From Planctomycetota bacterium (lineage in GTDB: Bacteria; Planctomycetota; PLA2): a stretch of DNA of 64,000 nucleotides. A program made the position numbers and the translations under genes. Location of the stretch: positions 48,914 through 112,913 of the forward strand of contig JAJFFF010000047.1 of assembly GCA_021776785.1 (NCBI GenBank), read 5' to 3'. Shown here in pieces: positions 45,170-53,784 of the stretch. How positions within the stretch are numbered: position 1 is the first letter of the stretch; every line of letters starts with the position of its first letter. The notes beneath the pieces were generated by a model that was not told the origin of the DNA, did no database searches, and saw nothing but the letters and a program-made list of their open reading frames with translations.

Positions 45170-46288
45170 CTAGTTGATGCCGAGAGCGGCTTCGAGCTCG
45201 ACGACGTTGCGTGCGAGATCTTTGTCGCTCGGGTGCAACTCCCGCAGCTCCGCGATGATCGCTTTCGCTTTGGTCTGTGCGGCCTGCGACGCATCGGCCC
45301 GCGCTTCGGCGGTGTCGTGCATCTGTTGCGCGGCGTCGAACCACGAGCGGCAGGTCTTGAGCTGACCGAGGCGCAAGTGAATCCCAACGGCGTGGCGCTT
45401 GGGCGTCACCTGCTCGCGGATCGCGCGATCCACAACAACGAGCGAACTCGAAAAGTACTTCGACGCAGCATCGAAGTCATCGGCGCGACGGCCGCGATCG
45501 TGATCGCGCAAACCCGGCAGCGCGGCGAGCATCGCGCGGTCGCGCGTACCCAAGACAAGCTTGTCGTCGAAGTGCACGCGACGCAAAGTCAAGCGCAGAT
45601 CGTCATCCTCGATCGCATCGTTGAGACGCGTGTTCGCCAGATCGCGCTCCGCGGTGACGCGCGCGAGCTCCGCTTCGGCGTTGGCGAGATCAACACGCAA
45701 GCTGCTCGAGCGAAGTCCTTCGACCTCAGCGCGAACCGCGCCTTCGCCGCCGGCAGACGCCTGCACGTCGTTTTGATTCGACGCCGCCGTCGCCGCCTTC
45801 AGCGCTGCCTCTTCCGCCTTGAGCGTGGTCTCAAGATCGATGCGTAGGCGCTCCGCGTTCGCCGCAGCCGACTTGTGGCTCTCGGTGGCACGCGACGCTT
45901 CCTTGATGCGCGCTTCCACGTCTTCGGACGTATACGTCGCGCGGGAACTCTCACCGAGCTGTTCAAGATCGGCGAGACGCCAGTGGCACATCGCCTTTAG
46001 GACAAGTGCCGTCCCGAGCAAGCGCTCTTTGCGCAACGCGGACTCGTGGCTCTTGATTTCTTTATCGAGCAGCGACAGGCTAACGCGGTAGTCCGTCGAT
46101 GCGGTCGATTGACCAAGCATCGAAAGCTCATCGCCGTAGCCGCGCGCCTGCATCTGCCGCTCGGCGGCCGACGCTTTCGAAAAATGATCCTGCGCCTCTT
46201 GCATATGGCGCGTGGTGGTTAAGCATCCAGCGCAAACAAAAAGCGCCAAACAAAGCGCTCCCGTCGCGCGAAGTTTTGCGTGCAACAT
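45170..46288 (-). CDS. putative lipoprotein with coiled-coil region
   Basis: 372 residues from ATG 46288, preceded by an AAGGAGAC Shine-Dalgarno sequence. The lipoprotein signal ends in LFVCAGC. Long helical, Ala/Glu/Arg-rich segments follow, with strong coiled-coil character at about residues 120-215. TPR-like helices occur near the C-terminus ('ASKYFSSSLVVVDRAI', 'LGQLKTCRSWFDAAQQM'). No family is recognised; an envelope scaffold or assembly factor is plausible. Confidence 0.62.
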   Translation of the reverse strand: MLHAKLRATGALCLALFVCAGCLTTTRHMQEAQDHFSKASAAERQMQARGYGDELSMLGQSTASTDYRVSLSLLDKEIKSHESALRKERLLGTALVLKAMCHWRLADLEQLGESSRATYTSEDVEARIKEASRATESHKSAAANAERLRIDLETTLKAEEAALKAATAASNQNDVQASAGGEGAVRAEVEGLRSSSLRVDLANAEAELARVTAERDLANTRLNDAIEDDDLRLTLRRVHFDDKLVLGTRDRAMLAALPGLRDHDRGRRADDFDAASKYFSSSLVVVDRAIREQVTPKRHAVGIHLRLGQLKTCRSWFDAAQQMHDTAEARADASQAAQTKAKAIIAELRELHPSDKDLARNVVELEAALGIN

Positions 46289-46722
46289 GGGTTGTCTCCT
46301 TACGTACCTATCGGCGGCTCCGCGCATAGATGTCCACACACGAAGCTGCTTTCGCTGCGGGCACCCCCGCGGTTAAGAGTCTCTTTTCGGCGCCCGGCCC
46401 TACCCTCCGGCGCGCAACGCGGACCCGCGCGATGCCGCCTGCGCGAGCCTGCGCGGCGGCGTTCGCCCCTCCGTTGTGCGTCACGAGCACCCTACCGCCC
46501 GGTCCGCGGAGGAAAAGCTCATCTGCCCGACGGGCCGGAAGAAACCGCTCGGATCGGGGCCCGCGCCGTCTCAGACAGGGACGCCCCGGCCGGAACCGGC
46601 GCGTTAAACCGCCTCCCCGGACAGAAGATATAGCGTGGGCAGGAGCGCGCATACGCGGGCGCCGTCATCGCAAAAATCGCGCTTCAACGCTTGATCTTTG
46701 TCGAAGTACACTGCTTTCCAGC
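46289..46722. other. 434-bp gene-free, very GC-rich region; possible structured RNA
   Basis: It lies between divergent genes and no convincing reading frame crosses it. Many short perfect inverted repeats are visible (GCGGGCACCCCCGC, GCGCGAGCCTGCGC, CCGGCCGGAACCGG), so a transcript would fold heavily. I could not match it to RNase P, SRP, tmRNA or 6S RNA by conserved motifs. It may be only a long 5' region. Confidence 0.35.
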
Positions 46723-47325
46723 GTGCGAGAACTGTTCGTCGTAACCCATGCCGAGGCCACGCACCACGTGGACGGCCTCGTCGGCGGATGGTTCGATTCG
46801 TCGCTGACCGACCGCGGGAAACAGCAGGCGGACGCGCTCGCGCAGCGCCTGAAGACGATAGTTGGTTCGCGCGCGACGCGTCTGATCGGTTCCGACAAAG
46901 CGCGAACAAGGGAGACGGCCGCGCCGATCGCCGATGCACTCCAGCTCACATACGAAGCAACCAGCGACCTACGCGAAATGAGCTACGGCATCGCGGAGGG
47001 GAAGTCGCAGGAGTTCCTAAAACGCCACTACACGCACGCGCCGCAAGACAATCGCATGGACTTTCGCAGCATCGAAGCCAGCGAAACCAAACGCGAGTTC
47101 GCAACGCGCATCTACCGCGCGATAGAAGAAATCACAACCCGCGAAGACGAGGTGCAGATTGTGGTCACCCACGGATTCGCGCTGACGTTCGTGATCGCTG
47201 CGTGGGTCAAGATGCCGATCGACCACGCGGGATGGATCCATGTCGCGACATCGCCCGCAACGATCGCGCACCTCGCCGAGGACGACGAGTGGAGCAACCG
47301 AAGCGTGCGAAGCCTCAGCACGTAG
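46723..47325 (+). CDS. histidine phosphatase superfamily protein with altered RHG motif
   Basis: 200 residues from a GTG start at 46723. The fold is recognisable: 'LFVVTHAEATHHVDGLVGGW', 'SLTDRGKQQADALAQRL', 'LIGSDKARTRETAAPIADAL', 'LREMSYGIAEGKS' and the second catalytic His in 'QIVVTHGFALTFV'. The usual RHGE motif reads T-H-A-E: the nucleophilic His is kept but the Arg is replaced by Thr. The phosphoglycerate mutase-like or phosphatase reaction is plausible but should not be assumed. It is the last host gene before tRNA-Ser. Confidence 0.78.
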   Translation: MRELFVVTHAEATHHVDGLVGGWFDSSLTDRGKQQADALAQRLKTIVGSRATRLIGSDKARTRETAAPIADALQLTYEATSDLREMSYGIAEGKSQEFLKRHYTHAPQDNRMDFRSIEASETKREFATRIYRAIEEITTREDEVQIVVTHGFALTFVIAAWVKMPIDHAGWIHVATSPATIAHLAEDDEWSNRSVRSLST

Positions 47326-47400
47326 CGCGCAGCAAGACGCGTTTCCGAGTCAAAGCCCGACAAGGAACCAACGTTGTTCTAAACTACCGACAACCCCGGC

Positions 47401-47489
47401 GGAGGGATGTCAGAGTGGCCGAATGAGCTGGTTTTGAAAACCAGTGGACGGTTTTCGCCGTCCCGGGGGTTCAAATCCCTCTCCCTCCG
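47401..47489 (+). tRNA. tRNA-Ser(UGA)
   Basis: 89 nt folding as a class II tRNA. Acceptor GGAGGGA pairs perfectly with TCCCTCC; anticodon stem CTGGT/ACCAG holds loop TTTGAAA with anticodon TGA; a long variable arm follows; the T arm GGGGG/CCCTC holds TTCAAAT. The discriminator base is G and CCA is not encoded. The tyrosine integrase gene ends 158 nt downstream, and part of the tRNA sequence recurs at 61078, so the gene appears to be the insertion site of the element. Confidence 0.95.
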
Positions 47490-47614
47490 TTTTACCCCGC
47501 TGGGCAGGCTGTTTTCTCGCTTGCCCAGCGGGTTTCCCGTACGGCTCGACGCGCTCTACTTGATGTTGCTTCACGTCGATACACGTTGCTCGGCATCGCT
47601 TCCCGTCGCCCTTT

Positions 47615-47644
47615 AAGGTGTCCGGCAAGGTGTCCAAGGTGTCC
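47615..47644 (+). repeat. AAGGTGTCC repeats, candidate integrase arm sites (left)
   Basis: Three copies of AAGGTGTCC lie at 47615-47623, 47627-47635 and 47636-47644, between the tRNA and the integrase stop. The same core GGTGTCC recurs twice at the other end of the element (60994-61015) and once inverted (60906-60912). Paired repeats near both ends are typical of arm-type binding sites of tyrosine integrases. Confidence 0.65.
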
Positions 47645-47647
47645 ACG

Positions 47648-48856
47648 CTATGCGCTTAGCGCGGCGCTCATCTTCTCCGCGTGCTCAATCAGCCTCTTGG
47701 GCCGAACGGTTGTGTATGTCGCGGCGGTCGATGCTGCGTCTTGCCCGAGCTGCGCTCCGATGCTGTGATCGTCAAAACCAAGGTCGCGCAGAATCGATCG
47801 GGCGGTGTGACGCAACGAGTGCCAGTCGGCCCGTTTCAACTTCGCGACCTCGTCTCCGACGACCTTGTGCACGGCGACCGTCTCGGCCTTGGCGCACCGT
47901 GCGAGGACGCGCTGAAGCGTGGAGCACAACCGCCGATTGGCCCATCTGCCGCCGCGCGGGCCTGGGAAGAGATACATTGAAACTACGTCCTTCCGGCGGG
48001 CCTCTCGAAGCGCCTCGGCAATCTCCGGCACGAGGTAGGCCCGTTTGGTCTTCTTGCCGGTCTTCTCCGCGTGCGACGTCAAGGGCTCGATATACGGGGC
48101 GCCCGTCTTGGCATCGTGGAGATTGGCCCACGTCGCCGACCTGAGCTCGTCGCGCCGCCAGCCGGTTGTCACAGCTCCCAACAGCGTCAACACGAACGCA
48201 GGCGACTCGTGGGCCCTGGCGTCCGCGAGGAACGCCTTAACCTCGGCCTGAGTGAACGCGGTGCGCTCCATGCCAGCCTTGGCGCGGCGAGCGAACCACT
48301 TGCGCGTCGTAATGAACGGGTTTTGGGCGTCGTCTCCGATGCGCTCTTCGCACTGCGCCCAGTCGAACACGTCGGACGCCAGCGACAGGTCATTTCGGAT
48401 GGTCTGCGCCGCGCGCCCCGCCTTCTCCCTCGCGCGGCACCAATCCCGAAGGTGCGCCCGCGTGACTGCCACGATTGGTAGCGCCGTCCAGCCTGCCCGG
48501 AGAATCGAATTCGCCCGGTAGCCGTTCGCTTTGCTCGTGGACTCTTTCTTGCCCGCTCCGGTGTCGGCTTTGTACTCGGGCCACAGGCTCGCCCATGTGT
48601 CGCCCGTCTTTGCTGCGGCCAGCGTCGCCGGCTTCACGTCGTCGCAGACGATGGCGACCGCGTTGGGCAGGCTTGCGCCCTTCACAATCTCGGCGTCCAC
48701 GAGAGTCAGGAGCGCCGAGCCCGCGGCCTTGGTCTTGCATCGACGCATGAGGGACCGCGCCTTTCCGCCGTTGTCGGTCCAGCGCCACCGAATCCACCAT
48801 CCCTCGCGGCCTTTTCTGCGCCCGACCGTGCCTCGTGCTCTTCGTCTGTTTTTCAT
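47648..48856 (-). CDS. int: tyrosine-type site-specific integrase
   Basis: 402 residues. An N-terminal Arg/Lys-rich arm-binding region and a SAM-like core-binding domain (about 85-175) precede the catalytic domain. The catalytic residues are visible: first Arg in 'TGWRRDELRSATW', H346-x-x-R349 in 'DWHSLRHTARSIL' and the nucleophile Tyr381 in 'TAATYTTVR'. The usual LGH box reads LGQ. The gene ends beside tRNA-Ser and points toward it, as in many tRNA-integrating elements. It is the most distal gene of the leftward module, 61 nt after the DUF3987 gene. Confidence 0.92.
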   Translation of the reverse strand: MKNRRRARGTVGRRKGREGWWIRWRWTDNGGKARSLMRRCKTKAAGSALLTLVDAEIVKGASLPNAVAIVCDDVKPATLAAAKTGDTWASLWPEYKADTGAGKKESTSKANGYRANSILRAGWTALPIVAVTRAHLRDWCRAREKAGRAAQTIRNDLSLASDVFDWAQCEERIGDDAQNPFITTRKWFARRAKAGMERTAFTQAEVKAFLADARAHESPAFVLTLLGAVTTGWRRDELRSATWANLHDAKTGAPYIEPLTSHAEKTGKKTKRAYLVPEIAEALREARRKDVVSMYLFPGPRGGRWANRRLCSTLQRVLARCAKAETVAVHKVVGDEVAKLKRADWHSLRHTARSILRDLGFDDHSIGAQLGQDAASTAATYTTVRPKRLIEHAEKMSAALSA

Positions 48857-48917
48857 CGAATCAACCCTCCCCGAATCAAAAAACGGGAGGGGCGCGGGTG
48901 TCCCCTCCTTTGGTCAC

Positions 48918-50528
48918 TTATCTGCGCAAGAACGGAAACGCGGGATGCCTTGCTAAATAGCTAGAAAGCCCCCTTCCGCGTCCAGGCGTATTTACGTACT
49001 CGTGCGCTAAAGGGTTGATTCGGCAGCGAATACGAGGTTTTCCGCCTGTGTGAATCTTCGTTACGGCTATCCACCTACTTTCCTCTAGAAATGTTCTTAA
49101 TAGGTGGCCCTTGGATGCGTTGCCCTTGAATCTCGCCTGATTGAGCGTGCTCCAGTCGAATTCAGGGCCGTTGCTGAGAATCCAAGGCAGCACGCGAAGC
49201 GCCTCCCTTCGCTCCGCTTTTGCGCCTAACCCCTGATCCTTCAGGGCAAGCGCATGGTCAAACGATGTGCATGCGATCTCGATAGCCGAGTGGATGCAGT
49301 CGATACCGATGGCGACGTCTGACGGGTGCGTCATTTCGTGGTGGCGCGCAACGTGAATCAGTCCGGCGACTCGCGCCGCCAGGCCAGCAATCTTGGAAAA
49401 CTCGGCGCCGTACTCGTCGTAATCGGCACCGGGCCTAATCTCGACTTCCACCGCATTGTGAAACTCGACAAGGAGATGAAACGCGGCCGGCTCCAAGCGA
49501 AGCGTCTGCTTTTCCTCCGGCATCGCCAGTATGTCGCTCACGCACCGCTGAAAGGCACTCCGTACGTTCGCAGGGATCTTCGGCGGCAAGTTGGCCGGGT
49601 CAATGATGCGCGTCCCTTTGCGTGTCTCCGGGAAACAGAACAACCAACGCGCCCACAGGCCCCGCTCCTCCGTGCCTGGCGTCGCCAAGAACTCTCGAAT
49701 CTTTGAGGGTTGCGCCGCCACGTAGACGGTGGGGCACGGCTTGATGCGCTGTTGGGCGTTCACTTTGTCCGAGCTGCGGCCGACACGCCCCCGCGCAATA
49801 AAATCACCATTCCAGCCGTTCAACAACCACTCGAAATTTCCATTTTCGTCGCCGTACCTTCCAAACGAATTGGAGAGGACCGAACCCTCATCCGACAAAA
49901 CGTAGAGCCTGCCGCCCGTGCTCGCCATCCGCTGCACGACAAACTCGGCCGTAGCGTCGCCCACAACAAAGTCGGGGTGCCGAGGGTCGGCTAGGCTCGC
50001 CGCTGTTTCGAGGCTTTGGCGCGCGTCCGATTTCTTTCCGTCGTCGTGCTCCTTTTTGGCTATGCCCCTTAACCTCCCGCGCTCGAGTGTCGCCTGCTCC
50101 AGAGCAGCCGCGTACCGGGGAAGCTCGGCGGTTACAAAGTCGTCAAAAAACGATCGGTAGTGGGCGATGCTCGCAGACTTCCGTTCGCCCGACGCAAGTG
50201 CGGCAGCGCAATAAATGTTCAATTGCTTCTCGTCCCATGCCCCGCACTCAACGAGGAACTTGTCGCCGGCCGCAGCGGCAATGCACGAAAGCCCGAGCAG
50301 CATTGATACCGACGGGCTTTGGTTTGTGTAAGTGGCCTCGGCGCTCGTGAAGTCGAATAGCGCAGGCGCGGGCGCGAGGCATTCAAGCCGAAACGACGGC
50401 GGGACCAAGCGGAGCGGCACAGGGGCGCCCATCGGCTCCGTTGATGATTCGGAGAAGCACTCAAACGCGTCCGGGCGCTCCCCTCGGCTGTGTAGTTCGC
50501 AGTCGTCGATTGATCGCGGGCTCGTCAT
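48918..50528 (-). CDS. DUF3987-family replication protein
   Basis: 536 residues from ATG 50528, which overlaps the primase stop as ATGA. It resembles the DUF3987 proteins that accompany phage and satellite primases: an N-terminal region, a central region ('SVSMLLGLSCIAAAAGDKF', 'YVLSDEGSVLSNSFGRYGD', 'RWLFCFPETRKG') and a C-terminal helical part with a winged-helix-like end ('PWILSNGPEFDWSTLNQARF'). A clear Walker A is not seen in the pieces I can place. It is inferred to act as replicative helicase-like or accessory protein with the adjacent primase. Confidence 0.72.
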   Translation of the reverse strand: MTSPRSIDDCELHSRGERPDAFECFSESSTEPMGAPVPLRLVPPSFRLECLAPAPALFDFTSAEATYTNQSPSVSMLLGLSCIAAAAGDKFLVECGAWDEKQLNIYCAAALASGERKSASIAHYRSFFDDFVTAELPRYAAALEQATLERGRLRGIAKKEHDDGKKSDARQSLETAASLADPRHPDFVVGDATAEFVVQRMASTGGRLYVLSDEGSVLSNSFGRYGDENGNFEWLLNGWNGDFIARGRVGRSSDKVNAQQRIKPCPTVYVAAQPSKIREFLATPGTEERGLWARWLFCFPETRKGTRIIDPANLPPKIPANVRSAFQRCVSDILAMPEEKQTLRLEPAAFHLLVEFHNAVEVEIRPGADYDEYGAEFSKIAGLAARVAGLIHVARHHEMTHPSDVAIGIDCIHSAIEIACTSFDHALALKDQGLGAKAERREALRVLPWILSNGPEFDWSTLNQARFKGNASKGHLLRTFLEESRWIAVTKIHTGGKPRIRCRINPLAHEYVNTPGRGRGLSSYLARHPAFPFLRR

Positions 50529-51583
50529 TTTGTCTCCGGTCGTGAACGTCGCGCATCCACGCGCGGGATAAGTGATTCGATGATGCGCTCGGCGTACGAG
50601 TCGCCAGTGCGGTCCGGGTCGGTGCGGACAGCGCATTGCGCAGCGTCCGGAACGCGAGCGGCGATCTCTGGGCTCCATGCCCCGGAGAACACGCCGATGA
50701 TTAGCTCGCCGTACGGGCGGCGGTGCTCCCACCTATTCCCGATACGGTTCGCCCAAGATGCAAGGTCGCTATCGCCCTCGACGATGACGATGCGCAAGGG
50801 GTCGGCCTCGATACGCTTCGGGCGCTTCCCGGTGCGTAGCATCTCTACCGCAGCGGGCATCGCAAGCACGGAACCGGACGGACTAAACCCAGCGGGGTTG
50901 ATCGCCTTGCGTTCTGATTCGCCCTCGACACGACGGGCACGGAGAGAAACCATTTCCCCGGCGGCGTCATAGAGCGGGAACAACAGTCGGTGACCGCTTT
51001 TCGTCCACGGCTCACCGCCAAACCGCGCCCATCGAGGAACGCGTGCGCCTCGCGGCGCAACGCGCGCAACGCCCTCGCGGTCAAGGTTCGCTGGATCGAT
51101 GCTCCGTTTCTCGCACCACGCACACGCGGCGGCGTCCGACGCGACGGGAACAGCGCGCCCCCAAAGCTCTTGTAGCTCTCCACGCGGCGGACGCGCTTTA
51201 TGGTCACGCTTCGGGCGACTCGGGTTGCGTGGCAACGGCGGCGGAAGCGTGCTCCCGCGCAAGTCATCTAGGGCCGTATGGAACTCCACGCCGCGGCTCC
51301 ATTGAATGAAGTCGAAACAGTCGCCGCCCGTGTCGCACGCGTAGCATTTCCACCGCTGGGAATCCGGCCACACCTTGAGCGCAAGTCGGCCGTGCTCTTT
51401 TCGGGGGCACGCGGCAAGGAACGCCGAGCCCTCGCGCTTGAACTCTCCGACTGTTTCTTCAACGAGCGCAACGATGTCGGTACGCGCCTTCACGCTCTCG
51501 ACGGTTTCTTTCTCGACCTGTTGGTAGCGGGCGTGATCGCGCAACGCATCGCGCACGCGTTCGGTTCGGTCTTGGCAGATCAT
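50525..51583 (-). CDS. CHC2 zinc-finger/Toprim DNA primase
   Basis: 352 residues from ATG 51583, overlapping the upstream stop as ATGA. A CHC2-type zinc finger lies at about 50-85: 'AACPRKEHGRLALKV' then 'WKCYACDTGGDCFDFI'. A Toprim domain follows, with 'RIVIVEGDSDLASW' (about 268) and an acidic D-x-D-like 'RTDPDRTGDSYAERII' near the C-terminus. It makes RNA primers for replication of the element. Lack of a helicase domain fits a split primase-helicase with the DUF3987 protein. Confidence 0.85.
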   Translation of the reverse strand: MICQDRTERVRDALRDHARYQQVEKETVESVKARTDIVALVEETVGEFKREGSAFLAACPRKEHGRLALKVWPDSQRWKCYACDTGGDCFDFIQWSRGVEFHTALDDLRGSTLPPPLPRNPSRPKRDHKARPPRGELQELWGRAVPVASDAAACAWCEKRSIDPANLDREGVARVAPRGARVPRWARFGGEPWTKSGHRLLFPLYDAAGEMVSLRARRVEGESERKAINPAGFSPSGSVLAMPAAVEMLRTGKRPKRIEADPLRIVIVEGDSDLASWANRIGNRWEHRRPYGELIIGVFSGAWSPEIAARVPDAAQCAVRTDPDRTGDSYAERIIESLIPRVDARRSRPETK

Positions 51584-51780
51584 GTGCCACGACCATTTCG
51601 GATCAACTTGCGTAGGTGCTCGCGCTCGACATATCGAACGCCAGCAACCTTTACGGCAAGAATCTTGCCCTTGCGCACGCGGTCGCGCAACGCGGGAACT
51701 GAGCAGGCGAGAATCCCTGCGGCCTGGGCGAACGTCAACAAGAACGGCCACGTCTTCGGCTCTTGGGTCGAGAGACTCAT
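51580..51780 (-). CDS. small helix-turn-helix (excisionase-like) protein
   Basis: 66 residues from ATG 51780 (ATGA overlap with the upstream gene). A MerR/excisionase-type helix-turn-helix is visible: 'TFAQAAGILACSVPALRDRV' and the wing 'RKGKILAVKVAGVRYVEREH'. It may be the element's excisionase or a small regulator. ATGA overlaps on both sides tie it to the primase operon. Confidence 0.72.
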   Translation of the reverse strand: MSLSTQEPKTWPFLLTFAQAAGILACSVPALRDRVRKGKILAVKVAGVRYVEREHLRKLIRNGRGT

Positions 51781-52067
51781 AGCGCACCGCCCGCGAGTGA
51801 GATTAACCGTTCGGCCATCGCGAAGGGCACGGCATGCGCACCGCACGATTGGACTAGGGCTTCGTCGAGACGCGTTGACGGGCTACGTTTCCGTGCCGCG
51901 TCGATCGCGCACAGAACGGACGCAGCCTCGCGGCTTACACCATCACGACGAGCGCGAGAGTGTGCTTGGAGTAGCGTTGCAATCCCAGCGCGGCGGAAAG
52001 CTCGCCTGTGCGTTAGCTCAAGTCTCCGGCAACGTGCCGCCGCTTGAGGTCTTGTCTGCGCGTTCAT
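51777..52067 (-). CDS. small hypothetical protein of the element
   Basis: 96 residues, Arg- and Ala-rich, no recognised domain. It is kept because it has ATGA overlaps with both neighbours in the leftward operon (start shares bases with the stop at 52064; its own stop overlaps the next ATG). Helical throughout ('AGIATLLQAHSRARRDG', 'REAASVLCAIDAARK'). Possibly a DNA-binding or replication accessory protein. Confidence 0.6.
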   Translation of the reverse strand: MNAQTRPQAAARCRRLELTHRRAFRRAGIATLLQAHSRARRDGVSREAASVLCAIDAARKRSPSTRLDEALVQSCGAHAVPFAMAERLISLAGGAL

Positions 52068-52354
52068 AGCGCACCCCCGGTTCCGTTGAGCAACGAGCGT
52101 TGCCTCGATCGCGACTCGTCCCGTAGAGCTTTCGCCGCGCTCGCCTCGTCTTCTTTCTGCCGACGCCGCTTAAGCACGAAATACTTGAAGTTCGTAAACG
52201 TCGTAACGGGCGCAGAGTTTTCTAGGAACGGCTGCCCGTAATCTCCCGCTAGGAGGTTCGCGCGGGCCTCCTCAACGTCGATACCAAGCACCTTCGCGAT
52301 GACAACCTCGTCTAAGGTGCTCGCGATTCCGTCAAACTTGACCAAGCCCATCAT
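52064..52354 (-). CDS. small hypothetical protein of the element
   Basis: 96 residues. 'FDGIASTLDEVVIAKVLGID' suggests an N-terminal helical domain, and the C-terminus is highly basic (KRRRQKEDEASAAKALRDES). No family recognised. ATGA overlaps with the genes on both sides support translation. Confidence 0.6.
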   Translation of the reverse strand: MMGLVKFDGIASTLDEVVIAKVLGIDVEEARANLLAGDYGQPFLENSAPVTTFTNFKYFVLKRRRQKEDEASAAKALRDESRSRQRSLLNGTGGAL

Positions 52355-53121
52355 GCGACACCTCGACGTCGGTAGGCATGCAGGCGCGCAGAGCGGTTTC
52401 TACGGGGCTTGGAGCGGATGGGCCCGAAGTGTCGGGCGTGCCAGCGGCGGGAGCCGCTTCCGTACCACCAGAACGGCGGTAACGGGGGGTCGTCGTCGGC
52501 TGGGCCTTTTGGGCCAGGTGGCGATTCGTTGGAACTGTTCGATGTGCTCGACGGTGTGGCGGAAGACGTCGCGGGACGCGGGGCGCGGTTGCGCATGCGA
52601 TTCCGGCTCGGCATCGGCGATACGTTTTTGCGGCGAGCCGGCGCCCGTCGGGGTGTCCGAGTTCTCGCGAGGTCGTAGCGTCGCTGGGCTTCTTGATGCG
52701 CCGCCATCGCGCATGCGCGAATCATCCGAGACGCTTCCTCGCCTTCCTTCGCTTTGGCAACGGCAGCTTCGATCTCCGGTTGGCTTACGGTGTTGCCGCA
52801 AATCTCCCGCACTTCAAGTTCCCGAAGAGGCTCTAGACCCTTGAGTCGTTCGGCCTCAGCGAGATCATCGCTGCGCTTCAGGTTGTACTCGGTCAGTGCG
52901 AGGCGCTCCTCTTCCGTGGCAAGCTCGGAGTCGTCCCGTTCCGAAACTAAGTCCGGTCGTTGAGCTGCGTCGTAGAGAGCCTCCAGCCTCTTCATGCGCG
53001 AGAGGTTCTCTGCGCTCGCATCTCTTTCGCACTCGTCGATCGCTCGGACCCAAGCTTCTCCAAGCGCGACGACTCGCGCGCCATAGTCGTCTTTCGTGCG
53101 TGTACTCGATGTTACACTCAT
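52351..53121 (-). CDS. hypothetical coiled-coil/disordered protein of the element
   Basis: 256 residues. The first 150 are helical and acidic with coiled-coil character ('EEERLALTEYNLKRSDDLAE', 'PEIEAAVAKAKEGEEASRMI'). The last 100 are Arg/Pro/Ser-rich and low-complexity, with a Trp-containing segment (PPFWWYGSGSRRWHARHFG) and an arginine-rich end, suggesting nucleic-acid binding. No family recognised. Confidence 0.55.
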   Translation of the reverse strand: MSVTSSTRTKDDYGARVVALGEAWVRAIDECERDASAENLSRMKRLEALYDAAQRPDLVSERDDSELATEEERLALTEYNLKRSDDLAEAERLKGLEPLRELEVREICGNTVSQPEIEAAVAKAKEGEEASRMIRACAMAAHQEAQRRYDLARTRTPRRAPARRKNVSPMPSRNRMRNRAPRPATSSATPSSTSNSSNESPPGPKGPADDDPPLPPFWWYGSGSRRWHARHFGPIRSKPRRNRSARLHAYRRRGVA

Positions 53122-53189
53122 CGCTCTTCCCTTCTGGCCGTGTGCCGCCCAACTTCGTCGTTGCGGGCGGTACGCGGCCTGTTTTGTTT

Positions 53190-53414
53190 CTAGCTAGCGA
53201 TCGGGCGCCGCTGCCTTTCAAGTCCTGCAACGAAGTCGTCGCGAGTGATGAGCATGGCGGCTCCATCCCGAATGGTCGGGCCAAACACACCATCGGCCAT
53301 ACGTCTTAAGGCAGTACGCGGTGAGCATCCGAGCACACTCGCAACGTCTTCCTTGCGCATGTAATAGGGCCACGAGCTCGGCTCTCGCGATCTGAGATTT
53401 TGTGTGTTTTGCAC
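53190..53414 (-). CDS. small DNA-binding protein, first gene of the leftward operon
   Basis: 74 residues from a GTG at 53414, preceded at good spacing by AGGAG; an in-frame ATG at 53441 would place that Shine-Dalgarno inside the gene. Helix-turn-helix pattern 'MRKEDVASVLGCSPRTALRR' then 'FGPTIRDGAAMLITRDDFV'. It looks like an excisionase or AlpA-like regulator. It lies 68 nt before the coiled-coil gene and reads away from the CACGCT half-sites at 53515. Confidence 0.65.
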   Translation of the reverse strand: MQNTQNLRSREPSSWPYYMRKEDVASVLGCSPRTALRRMADGVFGPTIRDGAAMLITRDDFVAGLERQRRPIAS

Positions 53415-53514
53415 TGTGTATTCTCCTGACTCTGCGTCCAAGCCTAGGCCCCTGGTAACTGTGTCAAGACCAAAAGTGACGAAGGCTGGCTTGGAGTTGA
53501 GGCTATGTGTTCGC

Positions 53515-53549
53515 CCACGCTGTCAAGCGTGAATTTCCGGGCACGCTGA
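53515..53549. promoter_or_regulatory. candidate operator: three alternating CACGCT half-sites
   Basis: Reading right: CACGCT-GTCA-AGCGTG, then ten bases, then CACGCTGAC. The first two halves form a palindrome with a 4-nt centre, and the second and third pair again. It lies about 100 nt upstream of the leftward operon start and before the rightward genes, where a satellite or phage master repressor would bind. No cI-like repressor gene is recognised nearby. Confidence 0.5.
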
Positions 53550-53784
53550 CACCGTCTGACGTGGGGAAGTTAGCGGCTTGCTCCGGTCGTCAACCCCAAA
53601 TCCGAGAAACTGCTGCGCCCCACAAAACACAGACCGGCGCTCGTGTCAGACCTACCCGTCCGACACAGGTAGCAGCTTCCTGTCAGTGCGTCGCACGGTA
53701 CGTGTCATCGCAGTCAAATGGCCACGACCGAACGCGTTGGTCGGGATTCGCGCTACGTCGTACACTCCCACGCAGGAGGTGGAT

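Noticed and set aside
46507..46634. Possible RNase P RNA: GGAGGAAAAGC and ACAGAAGATA resemble the two conserved P4 regions.
   Set aside because: The two motifs are only about 110 nt apart, too close for any bacterial RNase P RNA, and the rest of the conserved core is missing.
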